A DNA stretch of 64,000 nucleotides from Sungkyunkwania multivorans (GCF_042675645.1 NZ_JBHTJH010000004.1:372001-436000), one strand, 5' to 3'; positions 16,181 through 25,708 are shown, counted from the stretch's first letter. Notes: generated from the sequence alone by a model not told the origin. Numbers and translations: made by a program.

Positions 16181-17535
16181 GTTATCAACTTTTTAAAATG
16201 AGCTTCATGGCAATTTGCTTCACGAGTATTTCTTGTACTTCCACCCGTTCATTGAAGCTAGATAATCCCTATCGGGTAGATCTAGAAAGTGATGATATTG
16301 GTAAGGTAACCTTTTACATGGATTATGTGGAAGAGGAAGATGGGTTCGAGCTCTTTTCTCCTAAAAATACCGACAAAAAGCTATTTGGAAGCGCGAAGGC
16401 ATTTTTGGGGCGCATTTTTGGGGCCAACATGCACAAAGGAAGCCTGCTTTATGTGAAGGGAGAAAGCCAAGGTGATCGAATTACTGGTACAGCGACATCT
16501 CCTCTTGGAATACTTGATTTCGAAGGGGAGCTTGTCGATGGTAATTTATCAGGTTCTTTAACCAGAAAGGGAAAGGATTATGCCAGTATTACCGGTAAGA
16601 GAGCGGTTACCATCACGGATATTAGGGATTATGATTTACTTGTGAATAAGGTATTGAAGGTCACAGAAGATAGGATCTATGACAAGAACATGGTACATCA
16701 TCCAGATTGGAAAAAATTCAAGAAGAAATTGCTAAAGAAGACGGCAGATGTCAAAGACGATCTAGAGCTGGTGAGCTTATTTCATTACATGTCCAAAGAG
16801 CTGCCATTTTCGCACTACGCGTTACTCAACTACGACTTCACGCCAAAATTTGACTTGAAGGAGGTAACCTTAGAAGAATTGAATGAACGTACCGTCTTGC
16901 TTACAATTCCAAGTTTTAATACAGATGTGGATGCGCTAGACCAACTTCTTGATATGATCTATAAGAAGCAATATGAGAACCTCATTATCGATCTTAGAAA
17001 AAATACTGGTGGAAATATCGAATCCTCCTATTTGTTAGGTGCATTTTTGATAGAGCAACCCCTAGTTGCCGGTCATTTTTTAACACAAGATTGGTTTCAA
17101 CAGCATCAAGGAGTCCCCAACAAGGATAACATCAAGGATCTGCGTATTTTGGATAAGGGAGACCTACAATTGCTTAGAGATGGCATCAACAATTCACAAG
17201 GGGTCACCTTGAAGATTCTTCCAGATGGACGGAAGTACAAGGGAAATGTTTTTATTTTAACAAGCAATAAGACCGCTAGTGCGGCCGAACCTTTGGTATT
17301 TGGTCTAAGAGAAACAAAATTGGCAACGGTCATCGGAGAAAATACTTCTGGTGCTATGCTTAGCGCTGAGGTGATCGAGATCGATGACGATTACAATTTG
17401 TTTTTGCCCATCGCCGATTATTTCACTGCTAGCGGAGTACGATTAGAAGGAAAAGGTGTAGCTCCAAATATTGCTGTAGATTCCAAGGAAGCCTTGGATA
17501 TGGCATTGGAGGTTTCAAGGAAAACTACAAACTGA
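16177..17535 (+). CDS. S41-family peptidase lipoprotein
   Basis: This is a 452-residue protein. The N-terminal lipobox ...CFTSISC (Cys20) points to membrane anchoring. A beta-rich region at about 30-145 precedes an S41 tail-specific-protease-like core: FSHYALLNYD (His213), LLTIPSFNTDVDALDQLLD, LIIDLRKNTGGN and the serine motif SNKTASAAEP (Ser368), then GENTSGA. The canonical catalytic Lys after the serine is not present in VIGENTSGAMLS, so a Ser-His arrangement as in tricorn-type S41 enzymes is likely. No PDZ domain is evident. Translational coupling to the acyltransferase places it in the peptide operon. Its possible role is trimming or self-protection outside the inner membrane. Confidence 0.82.
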   Translation: MSYQLFKMSFMAICFTSISCTSTRSLKLDNPYRVDLESDDIGKVTFYMDYVEEEDGFELFSPKNTDKKLFGSAKAFLGRIFGANMHKGSLLYVKGESQGDRITGTATSPLGILDFEGELVDGNLSGSLTRKGKDYASITGKRAVTITDIRDYDLLVNKVLKVTEDRIYDKNMVHHPDWKKFKKKLLKKTADVKDDLELVSLFHYMSKELPFSHYALLNYDFTPKFDLKEVTLEELNERTVLLTIPSFNTDVDALDQLLDMIYKKQYENLIIDLRKNTGGNIESSYLLGAFLIEQPLVAGHFLTQDWFQQHQGVPNKDNIKDLRILDKGDLQLLRDGINNSQGVTLKILPDGRKYKGNVFILTSNKTASAAEPLVFGLRETKLATVIGENTSGAMLSAEVIEIDDDYNLFLPIADYFTASGVRLEGKGVAPNIAVDSKEALDMALEVSRKTTN

Positions 17536-17592
17536 TCCTTTTGGAGAATACGTATATTTACTGCGTATTAATCTTGCTTAGAAGTTAAGCGT

Positions 17593-18186
17593 ATGAAAGT
17601 AAAAGGAATCCTCTTCAGCTTGATGTCGATCTTTGCTGTCGTAACCGTTGCACAAGAAACAATGTCAGAACTACCATATCATCAAATTCCCGATGCTCCC
17701 GAAAGCTACACGGCTGGAACCGTGGCAGCGCGCATGGTCGATGGTCTTGGCTTCAGATACTATTGGGCCACCGAAGGACTTAGAGAAAAGGATCTAGAAT
17801 ATAAGCCCAATAAAGAGTCGAGAACTACAGCACAAACGATAGACCATATTTACGGCTTGTCAAAGACCATCATCAATGCTACCCTGAAAAAGCCAAATAT
17901 CAGCAGTGAGGAAAAGGAATTGTCATTTGAACAGAAACGAGCAGCTACTTTGAACAATTTCAAAAGAGCAGCCGATATCCTAAGAAGTAGCGATGATATT
18001 TCACAATATAACATGGTCTTTCAACAGGCAGATGGTCGTACGAGCGAATTTCCTTTCTGGAATCATATCAATGGCCCCATTGCCGATGCGATATGGCATT
18101 GTGGGCAGGTGGTGAGCTTTAGAAGGGCTTCTGGTAACCCGTTTAATTCTAAGGTGAGTCTATTAAGAGGTAGATTGAGACAATGA
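17593..18186 (+). CDS. Exported DinB-superfamily protein
   Basis: This is a 197-residue protein with a signal peptide (MKVKGILFSLMSIFAVVTVAQ). A four-helix DinB/YfiT-like core follows, with TAQTIDHIYGL (first His position), a middle helix, and IWHCGQVVSFRRASG (third His position), the usual metal-ligand places of the DinB fold. Members often act as thiol-dependent transferases, but exported ones are uncharacterised. It starts 58 bases behind the S41 gene and overlaps the next gene by ATGA. Whether it belongs to the peptide operon is unclear. Confidence 0.8.
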   Translation: MKVKGILFSLMSIFAVVTVAQETMSELPYHQIPDAPESYTAGTVAARMVDGLGFRYYWATEGLREKDLEYKPNKESRTTAQTIDHIYGLSKTIINATLKKPNISSEEKELSFEQKRAATLNNFKRAADILRSSDDISQYNMVFQQADGRTSEFPFWNHINGPIADAIWHCGQVVSFRRASGNPFNSKVSLLRGRLRQ

Positions 18187-18695
18187 TAGTTAAACTGGCA
18201 GAAGGGAATCTAAAGACCAAATACGGAGAGTATCGCGAAATCCTATATTACGATGGGCAAAAAGAGTCTTTTGCGCTCATTATGGGTGATATTGAAGGAG
18301 AGATGGACGTCCTGTGTCGGGTCCATTCTTCTTGCATCTTTGCGCACCATTTCAATAGTATCGAATGTGATTGCCGAGAGCAAATGGAAATTTCACAACA
18401 GCTCATTGAAAAAGAAGGCAAAGGTATCGTCATTTGGTTGGAGCAAGAGGGCAAGGGCAACGGGCATTATGCACTTTTAAAAAGTGTGGCCTACAAACGC
18501 CGAGGGATGCCGCAATCCGAAGCCTACGAGGCGGTTGGATTTAAGCGTGATGCGCGTGATTTCAGTGCTGCTGCAAAAATTCTGAACGACCTAAAAGTAG
18601 GCTCCGTACGTATGCTTACCAATAATGCCGATAAAACCAAATTGCTAACAGCTTTCGGAGTTGAAGTATCTGGAATTCAGTCTACTAAGTTATAA
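18183..18695 (+). CDS. GTP cyclohydrolase II-like protein
   Basis: This 170-residue protein has the single GCH II domain. The zinc ligands are kept: Cys51, Cys62 and Cys64 in VHSSCIFAHHFNSIECDC. The loop LEQEGKGNGHYALLK replaces the usual LRQEGRGIGL, and DARDFSAAAKILNDL and RMLTNNADK match the family. GCH II opens GTP for riboflavin synthesis, but this is a stand-alone, diverged copy coupled to the DinB-like gene by a 4-base overlap. It may be a paralogue acting on a related nucleotide, so no gene symbol is given. Confidence 0.8.
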   Translation: MIVKLAEGNLKTKYGEYREILYYDGQKESFALIMGDIEGEMDVLCRVHSSCIFAHHFNSIECDCREQMEISQQLIEKEGKGIVIWLEQEGKGNGHYALLKSVAYKRRGMPQSEAYEAVGFKRDARDFSAAAKILNDLKVGSVRMLTNNADKTKLLTAFGVEVSGIQSTKL

Positions 18696-18773
18696 AACGA
18701 TTTAGGTTCATTGCTCTTTAAGTAAATGGCCTCCCTTGATTTTTGTCGACAATATCGTACCTTACGATAAAAA

Positions 18774-19883
18774 ATGTTGCGAAAAATTTCACTGGTCGCA
18801 TTCTTAGCGTTATCGATTTCTTGCAGTAGCGATAACGAGGCTGATTTTGCCCCCATTCAAACAGGGACATTTCCTTTTGATCTGACCGTGCTGGCAACCG
18901 CCCCAAATCTGGATTCTAGGCTTCATCAATATCAGATACAATTGATCGAAGGACAAACAAGACCTTCGTCTGTAACTGATCTCACCGATGAATTGGGTCT
19001 GGACCTTGATCTTCGTGTGCAAGTGGAAGGTGCGGTAGTAACTTTCCATGATCTCATAGACTGTAAAGTTTGGAGAAAAAACGTGATCACCGATGAGCGC
19101 GCTGCATGGACGGATTTTTTTAATAACGATGGCGAATGTTTCTACAATCCGATCTTTATATCATCTCAAGAAAAACTACTCAATTTTCATGTGGACTGCC
19201 CAGATTCCTTTTATACAATAAATAGCTATGATACTCAAAGTGAGAATACTGCTGATATCGAAATCCCTCCTTTATATTTGCTTTTTGATGACATTTTTGT
19301 GGCCGGGGAATTTCTTTTTGTAAAATATGAGGATGATAACAGTGACCGTTGGCTCGACATCTATGATCTAGAGAATTCTCAGAAAGTGACCACTCTCGAT
19401 ATTAATACCTTTGACACCTACGCTACGTCGGGTGATAGATTGTATCTGATCGCTGGTGCGGGTGCCTACACCATCTTTAATATTCGAAATCGACAGGTGG
19501 AGGCCACTGTCGCAGATTCAAATCTGGGTTGGGTGTCTGGCTTTGCTCATGCCAATCTTCTGGGCAACAAAATGGCGACGGACGTCTTTTATCCACAACC
19601 CTCAAATTTGGTAAAGACACCGGCCATTTATGATTTTGGATCCAATAAGTTACGATCATTCGATCTACAGCAATTTCGAACTGTCCTTGCCGACGAATCG
19701 ATCATTCTAGGTAGTGTCCACGATTATGTTGTTGATCTCGAAAGCGAGATAGTGGCGATTTCCTATAGCTATGGAGATGTTGGGGGTCTTCAAAAACATC
19801 GGTTGACCTTCGTTACATTTGATGGTGAGATCATTGCGAGTACGGCCTTAGAACAAACGCCTTATAGGTTGATCTCCAATTAA
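18774..19883 (+). CDS. Hypothetical lipoprotein
   Basis: This 369-residue protein has a lipoprotein signal (MLRKISLVAFLALSISCSSDNE). The mature chain is beta-rich with propeller-like segments in the second half (LFDDIFVAGEFLFVKYEDDNSDRWLDIYDLEN, SGDRLYLIAGAGAYTIFNIRN). No family is recognised. It is transcribed convergently with recG and the two stop regions overlap by 4 bases. Confidence 0.75.
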   Translation: MLRKISLVAFLALSISCSSDNEADFAPIQTGTFPFDLTVLATAPNLDSRLHQYQIQLIEGQTRPSSVTDLTDELGLDLDLRVQVEGAVVTFHDLIDCKVWRKNVITDERAAWTDFFNNDGECFYNPIFISSQEKLLNFHVDCPDSFYTINSYDTQSENTADIEIPPLYLLFDDIFVAGEFLFVKYEDDNSDRWLDIYDLENSQKVTTLDINTFDTYATSGDRLYLIAGAGAYTIFNIRNRQVEATVADSNLGWVSGFAHANLLGNKMATDVFYPQPSNLVKTPAIYDFGSNKLRSFDLQQFRTVLADESIILGSVHDYVVDLESEIVAISYSYGDVGGLQKHRLTFVTFDGEIIASTALEQTPYRLISN

Positions 19884-21985
19884 CTGATATAATTCCAAAT
19901 ATTGCGGTGCTTGGCCATTTGTGCATAAGTATAGCGTATTACCTTGTTCGCTTCCTTTGAAAGGGATGGATCGTCTTTTAAGATCTTTAGCGCATAGTAA
20001 CGTGCGGTCTTCAAAATGTCATTGTCCTTAACAATGTCTGCAATTTTCAGGTTCAGCACACCGCTTTGCTGCGTCCCCATAATATCACCCGGACCGCGAA
20101 GTTTTAGGTCCACCTCGGCAATTTCAAAACCGTCATTGGTACGGGTCATGGTTTCCAAACGTGTTTTAGAGTCATTGGTCAACTTATGGCTGGTCATTAA
20201 GATGCAATAACTTTGCTCGGCCCCGCGGCCAACACGACCACGTAGCTGATGTAACTGTGACAGCCCAAAGCGTTCCGCACTCTCGATGATCATTACCGAG
20301 GCGTTTGGCACATTGACGCCCACTTCGATCACTGTCGTCGCGACCATGATCTGTGTTTCACCTTTTACAAAGCGTTCCATCTCATAATCTTTGTCCGCGG
20401 CCTTCATCTTGCCATGAACGATGGAGATCTGATATTCGGGTTTCGGAAAATCGCGTTCAATGCTCTCATAGCCATCCATGAGATCTTTGTAATCCATTTT
20501 TTCAGACTCTTGGATCAAAGGGTAGACGATGTATACCTGTCTTCCTTTGGCAATCTCATCTCGTATAAATCGAAACACTTTCAAACGGTTACTGTCATAC
20601 CGATGAACCGTCTTTATCGGTTTTCTACCTGGTGGTAATTCATCGATGATCGAAATATCAAGATCGCCATACAAACTCATTGCCAGTGTTCTTGGAATAG
20701 GAGTGGCGGTCATGACCAAAACATGTGGGGGAATCTCATTCTTTTCCCACAATTTGGCGCGCTGTGCAACACCAAAGCGATGCTGTTCGTCGATGATGGC
20801 CAATCCTAGATTAAAAAACTGTACCTTATCTTCTAGAACCGCATGAGTGCCGATCAAAATGTCCAATTCTCCATTTAGAAGCTGTTCGTGTATTACTTTG
20901 CGCTCTGCAGTTTTGGTAGACCCAGTGAGTAATTTCACGTTGACTCGTAGGTCATTGACAAGCGTTAAGATACTGTTATAGTGTTGTTGTGCCAATATCT
21001 CGGTAGGTGCCATTAAACAGGCCTGAAAATCATTATCGATGGCTAACAGCATGGTCATAAGGGCAACGATGGTTTTCCCAGAACCGACATCGCCCTGGAG
21101 CAATCGATTCATTTGGGCATTGCTTCCAAGGTCGTTACGGATCTCCTTGATGACACGCTTTTGTGCGTTGGTCAACTGAAAAGGGAGGTGCTGCTTGAAG
21201 AATTCATTGAAAAGATCGCCTACCTGATCAAAATTGAATCCCTTGATCTTGTGCTTTCTGGTAATGTTCTTTTGGATCAACTGCAGTTGAATATAAAAAA
21301 GCTCCTCAAATTTGAGCCTCCATTGTGCCTTTGCCAACAATTCTTGACTTTTAGGGAAATGTATATTTACAAGGGCCTCCGCCTTCGAAATAAGATTCAA
21401 CTCTTTTAAAATATCTACTGAAAGCGTGTCGTAGAACCGGGCTTTTGTTTCAACGAAGAGTTGTTGCATCAATTTGTTCACTACGCGATTGTTGATGCCT
21501 TTATTGTTTAATTTTTCCGTAGAAGGATATATGGGCTGCATTGCCGAACGAAGACTTGCCTTGTGCTCGGAGAGCAACTCCATTTCGGGATGCGGCATGC
21601 TGAATTTCCCATTGAACCAATTGGCCTTTCCAAAGATGACATAGGGAGTGTTTAGTTTTATACTTTCTCTGATCCATTTGTGACCGCGAAACCATACCAA
21701 TTCCATTTGCCCTGTATCATCGACGAACGTTGCTACCAGGCGCTTGCCGCGCTGCTGCTCTACCATCTTAAGATGCACCACTTTGCCCACGATCTGTACT
21801 TCGGAGCTGCTGCGTTGCAATTGCCCGATCTTGTAGTAATGGGTACGGTCCAGATATCGATTGGGAAAAAGGTTAAGAAGGTCTTGATAGGTGTGAATCC
21901 CAAGTTCGCTTCGTAAGAGGTCAGCCCTATTAGGGCCAACTCCTTTTAGGTAATCAATTGGTGTTTGAAGCGCTTCGGGATTCAT
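19880..21985 (-). CDS. recG: ATP-dependent DNA helicase RecG
   Basis: This 701-residue protein has the normal length and order. An N-terminal wedge/OB region (GPNRADLLRSELGI, VAGK-type beta strands) is followed by superfamily 2 helicase motifs: Walker A GDVGSGKT, DEQHRFGV (DExH box), TATPIPRT, and TTVIEVGVNVPNA with QLRGRVGRG. RecG remodels stalled forks and Holliday junctions. It is a single gene with no clear operon partners. Confidence 0.97.
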   Translation of the reverse strand: MNPEALQTPIDYLKGVGPNRADLLRSELGIHTYQDLLNLFPNRYLDRTHYYKIGQLQRSSSEVQIVGKVVHLKMVEQQRGKRLVATFVDDTGQMELVWFRGHKWIRESIKLNTPYVIFGKANWFNGKFSMPHPEMELLSEHKASLRSAMQPIYPSTEKLNNKGINNRVVNKLMQQLFVETKARFYDTLSVDILKELNLISKAEALVNIHFPKSQELLAKAQWRLKFEELFYIQLQLIQKNITRKHKIKGFNFDQVGDLFNEFFKQHLPFQLTNAQKRVIKEIRNDLGSNAQMNRLLQGDVGSGKTIVALMTMLLAIDNDFQACLMAPTEILAQQHYNSILTLVNDLRVNVKLLTGSTKTAERKVIHEQLLNGELDILIGTHAVLEDKVQFFNLGLAIIDEQHRFGVAQRAKLWEKNEIPPHVLVMTATPIPRTLAMSLYGDLDISIIDELPPGRKPIKTVHRYDSNRLKVFRFIRDEIAKGRQVYIVYPLIQESEKMDYKDLMDGYESIERDFPKPEYQISIVHGKMKAADKDYEMERFVKGETQIMVATTVIEVGVNVPNASVMIIESAERFGLSQLHQLRGRVGRGAEQSYCILMTSHKLTNDSKTRLETMTRTNDGFEIAEVDLKLRGPGDIMGTQQSGVLNLKIADIVKDNDILKTARYYALKILKDDPSLSKEANKVIRYTYAQMAKHRNIWNYIS

Positions 21986-22169
21986 TAAGGCAAATATAAC
22001 AAAGCCAAGGTTTGCACTTTTAACAGAACGATAAATAAATTTGTCGTCACCGTGCTTGGTACATGTATTTTTTTACAATACAAAGTCGACTCTAAAGTTT
22101 AAGTAGAATGCTGATTTTCGCAAGGAGACTTTCAAAAAAATCCGTAATTTTACATTCCAAACACACAGC

Positions 22170-22709
22170 ATGAGTCAAAAGGTTTTACTTAACTCAAAAG
22201 AAATCGACATCATCTTACACCGTTTGGCCTGCCAATTAATTGAAAACCATCTAGATTTTTCGAATTCAGTCTTAGTTGGTATCCAACCTAGAGGAGTTTT
22301 TTTGGCTGATCGCATTGCCAAGATCCTTAGAGAGGAATATAAGGTCACCGACCTGATCTTCGGGCATTTGGATATCACCTTCTATCGCGATGACTTCCGC
22401 AGAAATGAAAAACCCCTAGAGGCTAGTACCACCAAAATCGATTTTGTAGTGGAAGACAAAAGGGTAGTGTTCATAGACGATGTACTGTACACCGGTAGAA
22501 GCATCAGAGCTGCACTAACGGCAATCCAGTCATTCGGTAGGCCAAGCGAGATAGAATTACTAACGCTTATAGATAGACGCTTTAGCCGCCATTTGCCTAT
22601 CCAACCCAACTACCGTGGTAGGCAGGTGGATGCGATAAATGATGAAAAGGTAAAGGTATCATGGTTAGAGAACGATGGAGAAGACATGGTGTATTTGGTA
22701 ACTAAATAA
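22170..22709 (+). CDS. pyrR: PyrR: uracil phosphoribosyltransferase / pyr regulator
   Basis: This 179-residue protein has a phosphoribosyltransferase fold. The PRPP loop VVFIDDVLYTGRSIRAAL, LVGIQPRGVFLADRI near the N terminus and LLTLIDRRFSRHLPIQPNYRGRQV are all typical of PyrR. It begins a pyrR-pyrB unit, 10 bases before pyrB. In other bacteria PyrR attenuates pyr mRNA. No obvious PyrR-binding attenuator was recognised in the short leader here. Confidence 0.95.
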   Translation: MSQKVLLNSKEIDIILHRLACQLIENHLDFSNSVLVGIQPRGVFLADRIAKILREEYKVTDLIFGHLDITFYRDDFRRNEKPLEASTTKIDFVVEDKRVVFIDDVLYTGRSIRAALTAIQSFGRPSEIELLTLIDRRFSRHLPIQPNYRGRQVDAINDEKVKVSWLENDGEDMVYLVTK

Positions 22710-22719
22710 ACGAAAGTAA

Positions 22720-23649
22720 ATGAGTGAGCTAAGTGTAAATCACTTATTAGGAATTAAATATCTTACCTCAGAGGATATTCAGCTGATCTTTGAGACAGCC
22801 GATCATTTCAAAGAGGTGATCAACCGACCGATCAAGAAAGTGCCATCGCTTAGAGATATTACGATAGCCAACCTATTTTTTGAGAACAGCACCCGAACCA
22901 AATTGTCTTTTGAATTGGCAGAAAAGCGTCTTTCTGCAGATGTGATCAATTTTTCGGCGTCGCAATCATCCGTAAAAAAAGGAGAAACGCTGATCGATAC
23001 CGTGAATAACATTCTTTCGATGAAAGTGGATATGGTGGTAATGCGCCATCCCAACCCAGGAGCGGGTGTTTTCCTGTCCCATCATGTCAATGCAAGTATC
23101 ATCAATGCAGGAGATGGTGCTCACGAGCATCCCACTCAGGCCCTTTTAGATTCCTATTCGATAAGAGAAACCCTCGGAGAGGTAACGGGTAAAAATGTTG
23201 TCATCGTCGGGGATATTTTACATTCACGGGTAGCTCTTTCAAATATCTTTGCATTACAAAAACAAGGCGCACATGTAAAAGTTTGTGGCCCCTTGACATT
23301 GATACCAAAACATATTGAAAAGTTGGGCGTAGGAGTAGAGACCAACTTAAAAAAAGCATTAGCGTGGTGCGACGTGGCCAATATGCTACGGGTGCAAAAT
23401 GAGCGGATGGACATCAGTTATTTTCCATCCACAAGAGAATATACTCAACAGTTTGGGGTAAACAAGGCCTTATTGGACTCGTTGGACAAAGAGATCGTGA
23501 TCATGCATCCAGGTCCCATTAATCGTGGTGTGGAGATCACCAGTGAGGTGGCGGATTCTAACCAGGCCATCATCTTGAACCAAGTTGAGAACGGTGTTGC
23601 CATTCGTATGGCTGTGATATATTTATTAGCGTCCAAAATTAAACAGTAA
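22720..23649 (+). CDS. pyrB: Aspartate carbamoyltransferase catalytic chain
   Basis: This 309-residue protein carries the carbamoyl phosphate motif FFENSTRTKLSFE, the 80s-loop region SSVKKGETLIDT, HPTQALLD and HPGPINRGVEI. It catalyses the committed step of pyrimidine synthesis. It is the second gene of the pyrR operon. No pyrI regulatory chain is present, as is common in Bacteroidota single-gene operons. Confidence 0.97.
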   Translation: MSELSVNHLLGIKYLTSEDIQLIFETADHFKEVINRPIKKVPSLRDITIANLFFENSTRTKLSFELAEKRLSADVINFSASQSSVKKGETLIDTVNNILSMKVDMVVMRHPNPGAGVFLSHHVNASIINAGDGAHEHPTQALLDSYSIRETLGEVTGKNVVIVGDILHSRVALSNIFALQKQGAHVKVCGPLTLIPKHIEKLGVGVETNLKKALAWCDVANMLRVQNERMDISYFPSTREYTQQFGVNKALLDSLDKEIVIMHPGPINRGVEITSEVADSNQAIILNQVENGVAIRMAVIYLLASKIKQ

Positions 23650-23654
23650 CCACC

Positions 23655-23987
23655 ATGATCTTTAGCAAACAGGGAAACACCAATGTGGTGACCCAAGAAA
23701 CCGTATCCTTGATAGAATTCGTTAAAAAATTGAATGAGTCCTATCCTAAGTTAAAGTCAGATAATTTGATCTTGAATCTTTTTTCATTGAAAGATTTTAC
23801 TGCCGATGACCTTTTAGAATTCTTAACGCTTTCTAACCAGCATAGAGCCAATGGGAGATCCTTTGTCATCGTAACCGATAAGGTAGGTGTCGACGACGTG
23901 CCAGATGAATTGATGGTCGTACCCAGTTTGCAAGAGGCACACGATGTGATCGAGATGGAAGAGATCGAACGAGATCTAGATTTTTAA
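23655..23987 (+). CDS. Conserved hypothetical, possible STAS-like
   Basis: This 110-residue acidic protein starts 5 bases behind pyrB and precedes the RNase Z gene. The alternating strand/helix pattern (KSDNLILNLFSLKDFTADDLLEFLTLSNQHR, SFVIVTDKVGVDDVP, VVPSLQEAHDVIEMEEIERDLDF) resembles a small STAS-like fold. No motif fixes a function. It is a regular neighbour of the RNase Z gene in this family, to my recollection. Confidence 0.75.
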   Translation: MIFSKQGNTNVVTQETVSLIEFVKKLNESYPKLKSDNLILNLFSLKDFTADDLLEFLTLSNQHRANGRSFVIVTDKVGVDDVPDELMVVPSLQEAHDVIEMEEIERDLDF

Positions 23988-24064
23988 CACCATTTCGGAT
24001 AGATTGGCTATTTAATGCTAAAATCGTTTATTTGTTCCTTATTAAGGTAATCTGATAAAAAGAC

Positions 24065-24970
24065 GTGAAGCTTACTATCCTAGGATGTTATTCTGCAACC
24101 CCTCGAATCGATACACACCCAACCTCGCAGTTGTTGGAGGTCAATGGGCACATGTTTCTTATCGATTGCGGCGAAGGGACGCAGGTACAACTCCGTCGGT
24201 ATAAAGTGAAATTTTCACGTATCAAGCATATTTTCATCTCTCACTTGCACGGTGATCATTTTTTTGGACTTGTCGGTTTGATATCTACATTTCAGTTGTT
24301 GGGTAGAGATACCGAATTACATGTCTATGGCCCCAAGGGCATAAAAGAGGCAATTACACTACAATTGAAACTGGGAAATTCGTGGACACCCTTCGCGCTG
24401 ATCTTCCATGAGCTTACTTCAAAGAAGCCAGAGTTGATCTTTGAAGATGACAAGGTCACTGTGGAAACGATTCCTTTAGACCACCGGGTATATACGAATG
24501 GTTTTCTTTTCAAAGAAAAGGAAGGTGAGCGAAAATTGCTTATCGAGAAAGTACTAGAGGCAAATATCAATGTCGCCTATTATAACAAGTTGAAGCTGGG
24601 CTTCGATGTAGAAAATGAGGATGGTGTATTGATCGATCATACCAAGGTAACAATGCCACCACCACCACCCAAGAGTTATGCATTTTGTAGTGACACCACC
24701 TATAAACCAGACAATGCAGATCAATTAAAAGGTGTAAATGTTATCTATCACGAATCGACATTTTTAGAGAGCCACGCGCACCTATGTAAAAAAACCAAAC
24801 ATAGTACCGCCAAGCAGGCAGCGCAGATCGCAAAACTGGCCAAGGCCAAGGCGTTGATCCTTGGGCATTATTCCACACGATATAACGATCTGGAAGACTT
24901 CAGAAGGGAGGCCAAAGAAATCTTCGACAATGTGGCATTGGCCGAAGATGGAAAGGTTTTTGACTTCTGA
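24065..24970 (+). CDS. rnz: Ribonuclease Z
   Basis: This 301-residue metallo-beta-lactamase-fold enzyme matures tRNA 3' ends. Zinc motifs are HLHGDHFFGL, DHRVYTNGF (loop His), FCSDT and ALILGHYSTRY. The start is a GTG at 24065, because the protein alignment begins with KLTILGCYSATP and there is no nearby ATG. It follows the STAS-like gene after 77 bases. Confidence 0.95.
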   Translation: MKLTILGCYSATPRIDTHPTSQLLEVNGHMFLIDCGEGTQVQLRRYKVKFSRIKHIFISHLHGDHFFGLVGLISTFQLLGRDTELHVYGPKGIKEAITLQLKLGNSWTPFALIFHELTSKKPELIFEDDKVTVETIPLDHRVYTNGFLFKEKEGERKLLIEKVLEANINVAYYNKLKLGFDVENEDGVLIDHTKVTMPPPPPKSYAFCSDTTYKPDNADQLKGVNVIYHESTFLESHAHLCKKTKHSTAKQAAQIAKLAKAKALILGHYSTRYNDLEDFRREAKEIFDNVALAEDGKVFDF

Positions 24971-25028
24971 CCAATTTGAATGCCTTTCACTGTCGGAAAT
25001 TGATGTCAGAATGCTTAACTTTATCTTC

Positions 25029-25676
25029 ATGAATAATGATTTAAGCGATTACAGAAAATCCTACGAGAAAAGTGTGCTTACCGAAGCACAAATACCAGAC
25101 AATCCGATGCAACTCTTTCAAACATGGTTCTATGAAGTTGAGGACTTTGGAGGCTTGGAGGAGGCCAATGCTATGACGGTGGCCACCCATGGTTTGGATG
25201 GCTTTCCAAAGAGCAGAGTGGTGTTGCTAAAAAAATACGATCACGAGGGTTTTATTTTCTACACCAATTATGAAAGTGAAAAGGGAAAGGCCATCAAAAA
25301 CAATCCAAATGTTTGCCTGTCTTTTTTTTGGCACAATCTAGAGCGGCAGGTCATTATAAAGGGGAAGGCCGAAAAGGTGTCGCCCAACCTATCGGATGGC
25401 TATTTCGATTCCAGACCTGACGGAAGTAAATTGGGAGCAATTGTTTCCAACCAAAGCGAAGTCATCGAATCTAGAAAGGAACTTGAGGATAAACTCTTGG
25501 CATTGGAAAAGCAATACGAAGGCAAGGAGATACCTAGACCCAATTACTGGGGAGGTTATCTGGTACGACCGGTAGCGATAGAATTTTGGCAAGGTAGGCC
25601 CAACCGACTACATGATCGTATTCGTTATCAATTACAGGAGGATTTTGATTGGAAGATAGAGCGTCTAGCACCGTGA
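25029..25676 (+). CDS. pdxH: Pyridoxamine 5'-phosphate oxidase
   Basis: The 215 residues starting at the ATG at 25029 match the family length. Earlier in-frame ATGs overlap the RNase Z gene and add a junk tail. Motifs include EANAMTVATHGLDGFPKSRVVLLK (FMN site), NPNVCLSFFWHNLERQV, and the C-terminal EFWQGRPNRLHDRIRY with WKIERLAP. It makes pyridoxal phosphate in the salvage and synthesis pathways. Confidence 0.96.
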   Translation: MNNDLSDYRKSYEKSVLTEAQIPDNPMQLFQTWFYEVEDFGGLEEANAMTVATHGLDGFPKSRVVLLKKYDHEGFIFYTNYESEKGKAIKNNPNVCLSFFWHNLERQVIIKGKAEKVSPNLSDGYFDSRPDGSKLGAIVSNQSEVIESRKELEDKLLALEKQYEGKEIPRPNYWGGYLVRPVAIEFWQGRPNRLHDRIRYQLQEDFDWKIERLAP

Positions 25677-25708
25677 TCACTTTAATTATACGATAATAAT
25701 AAACCTAC

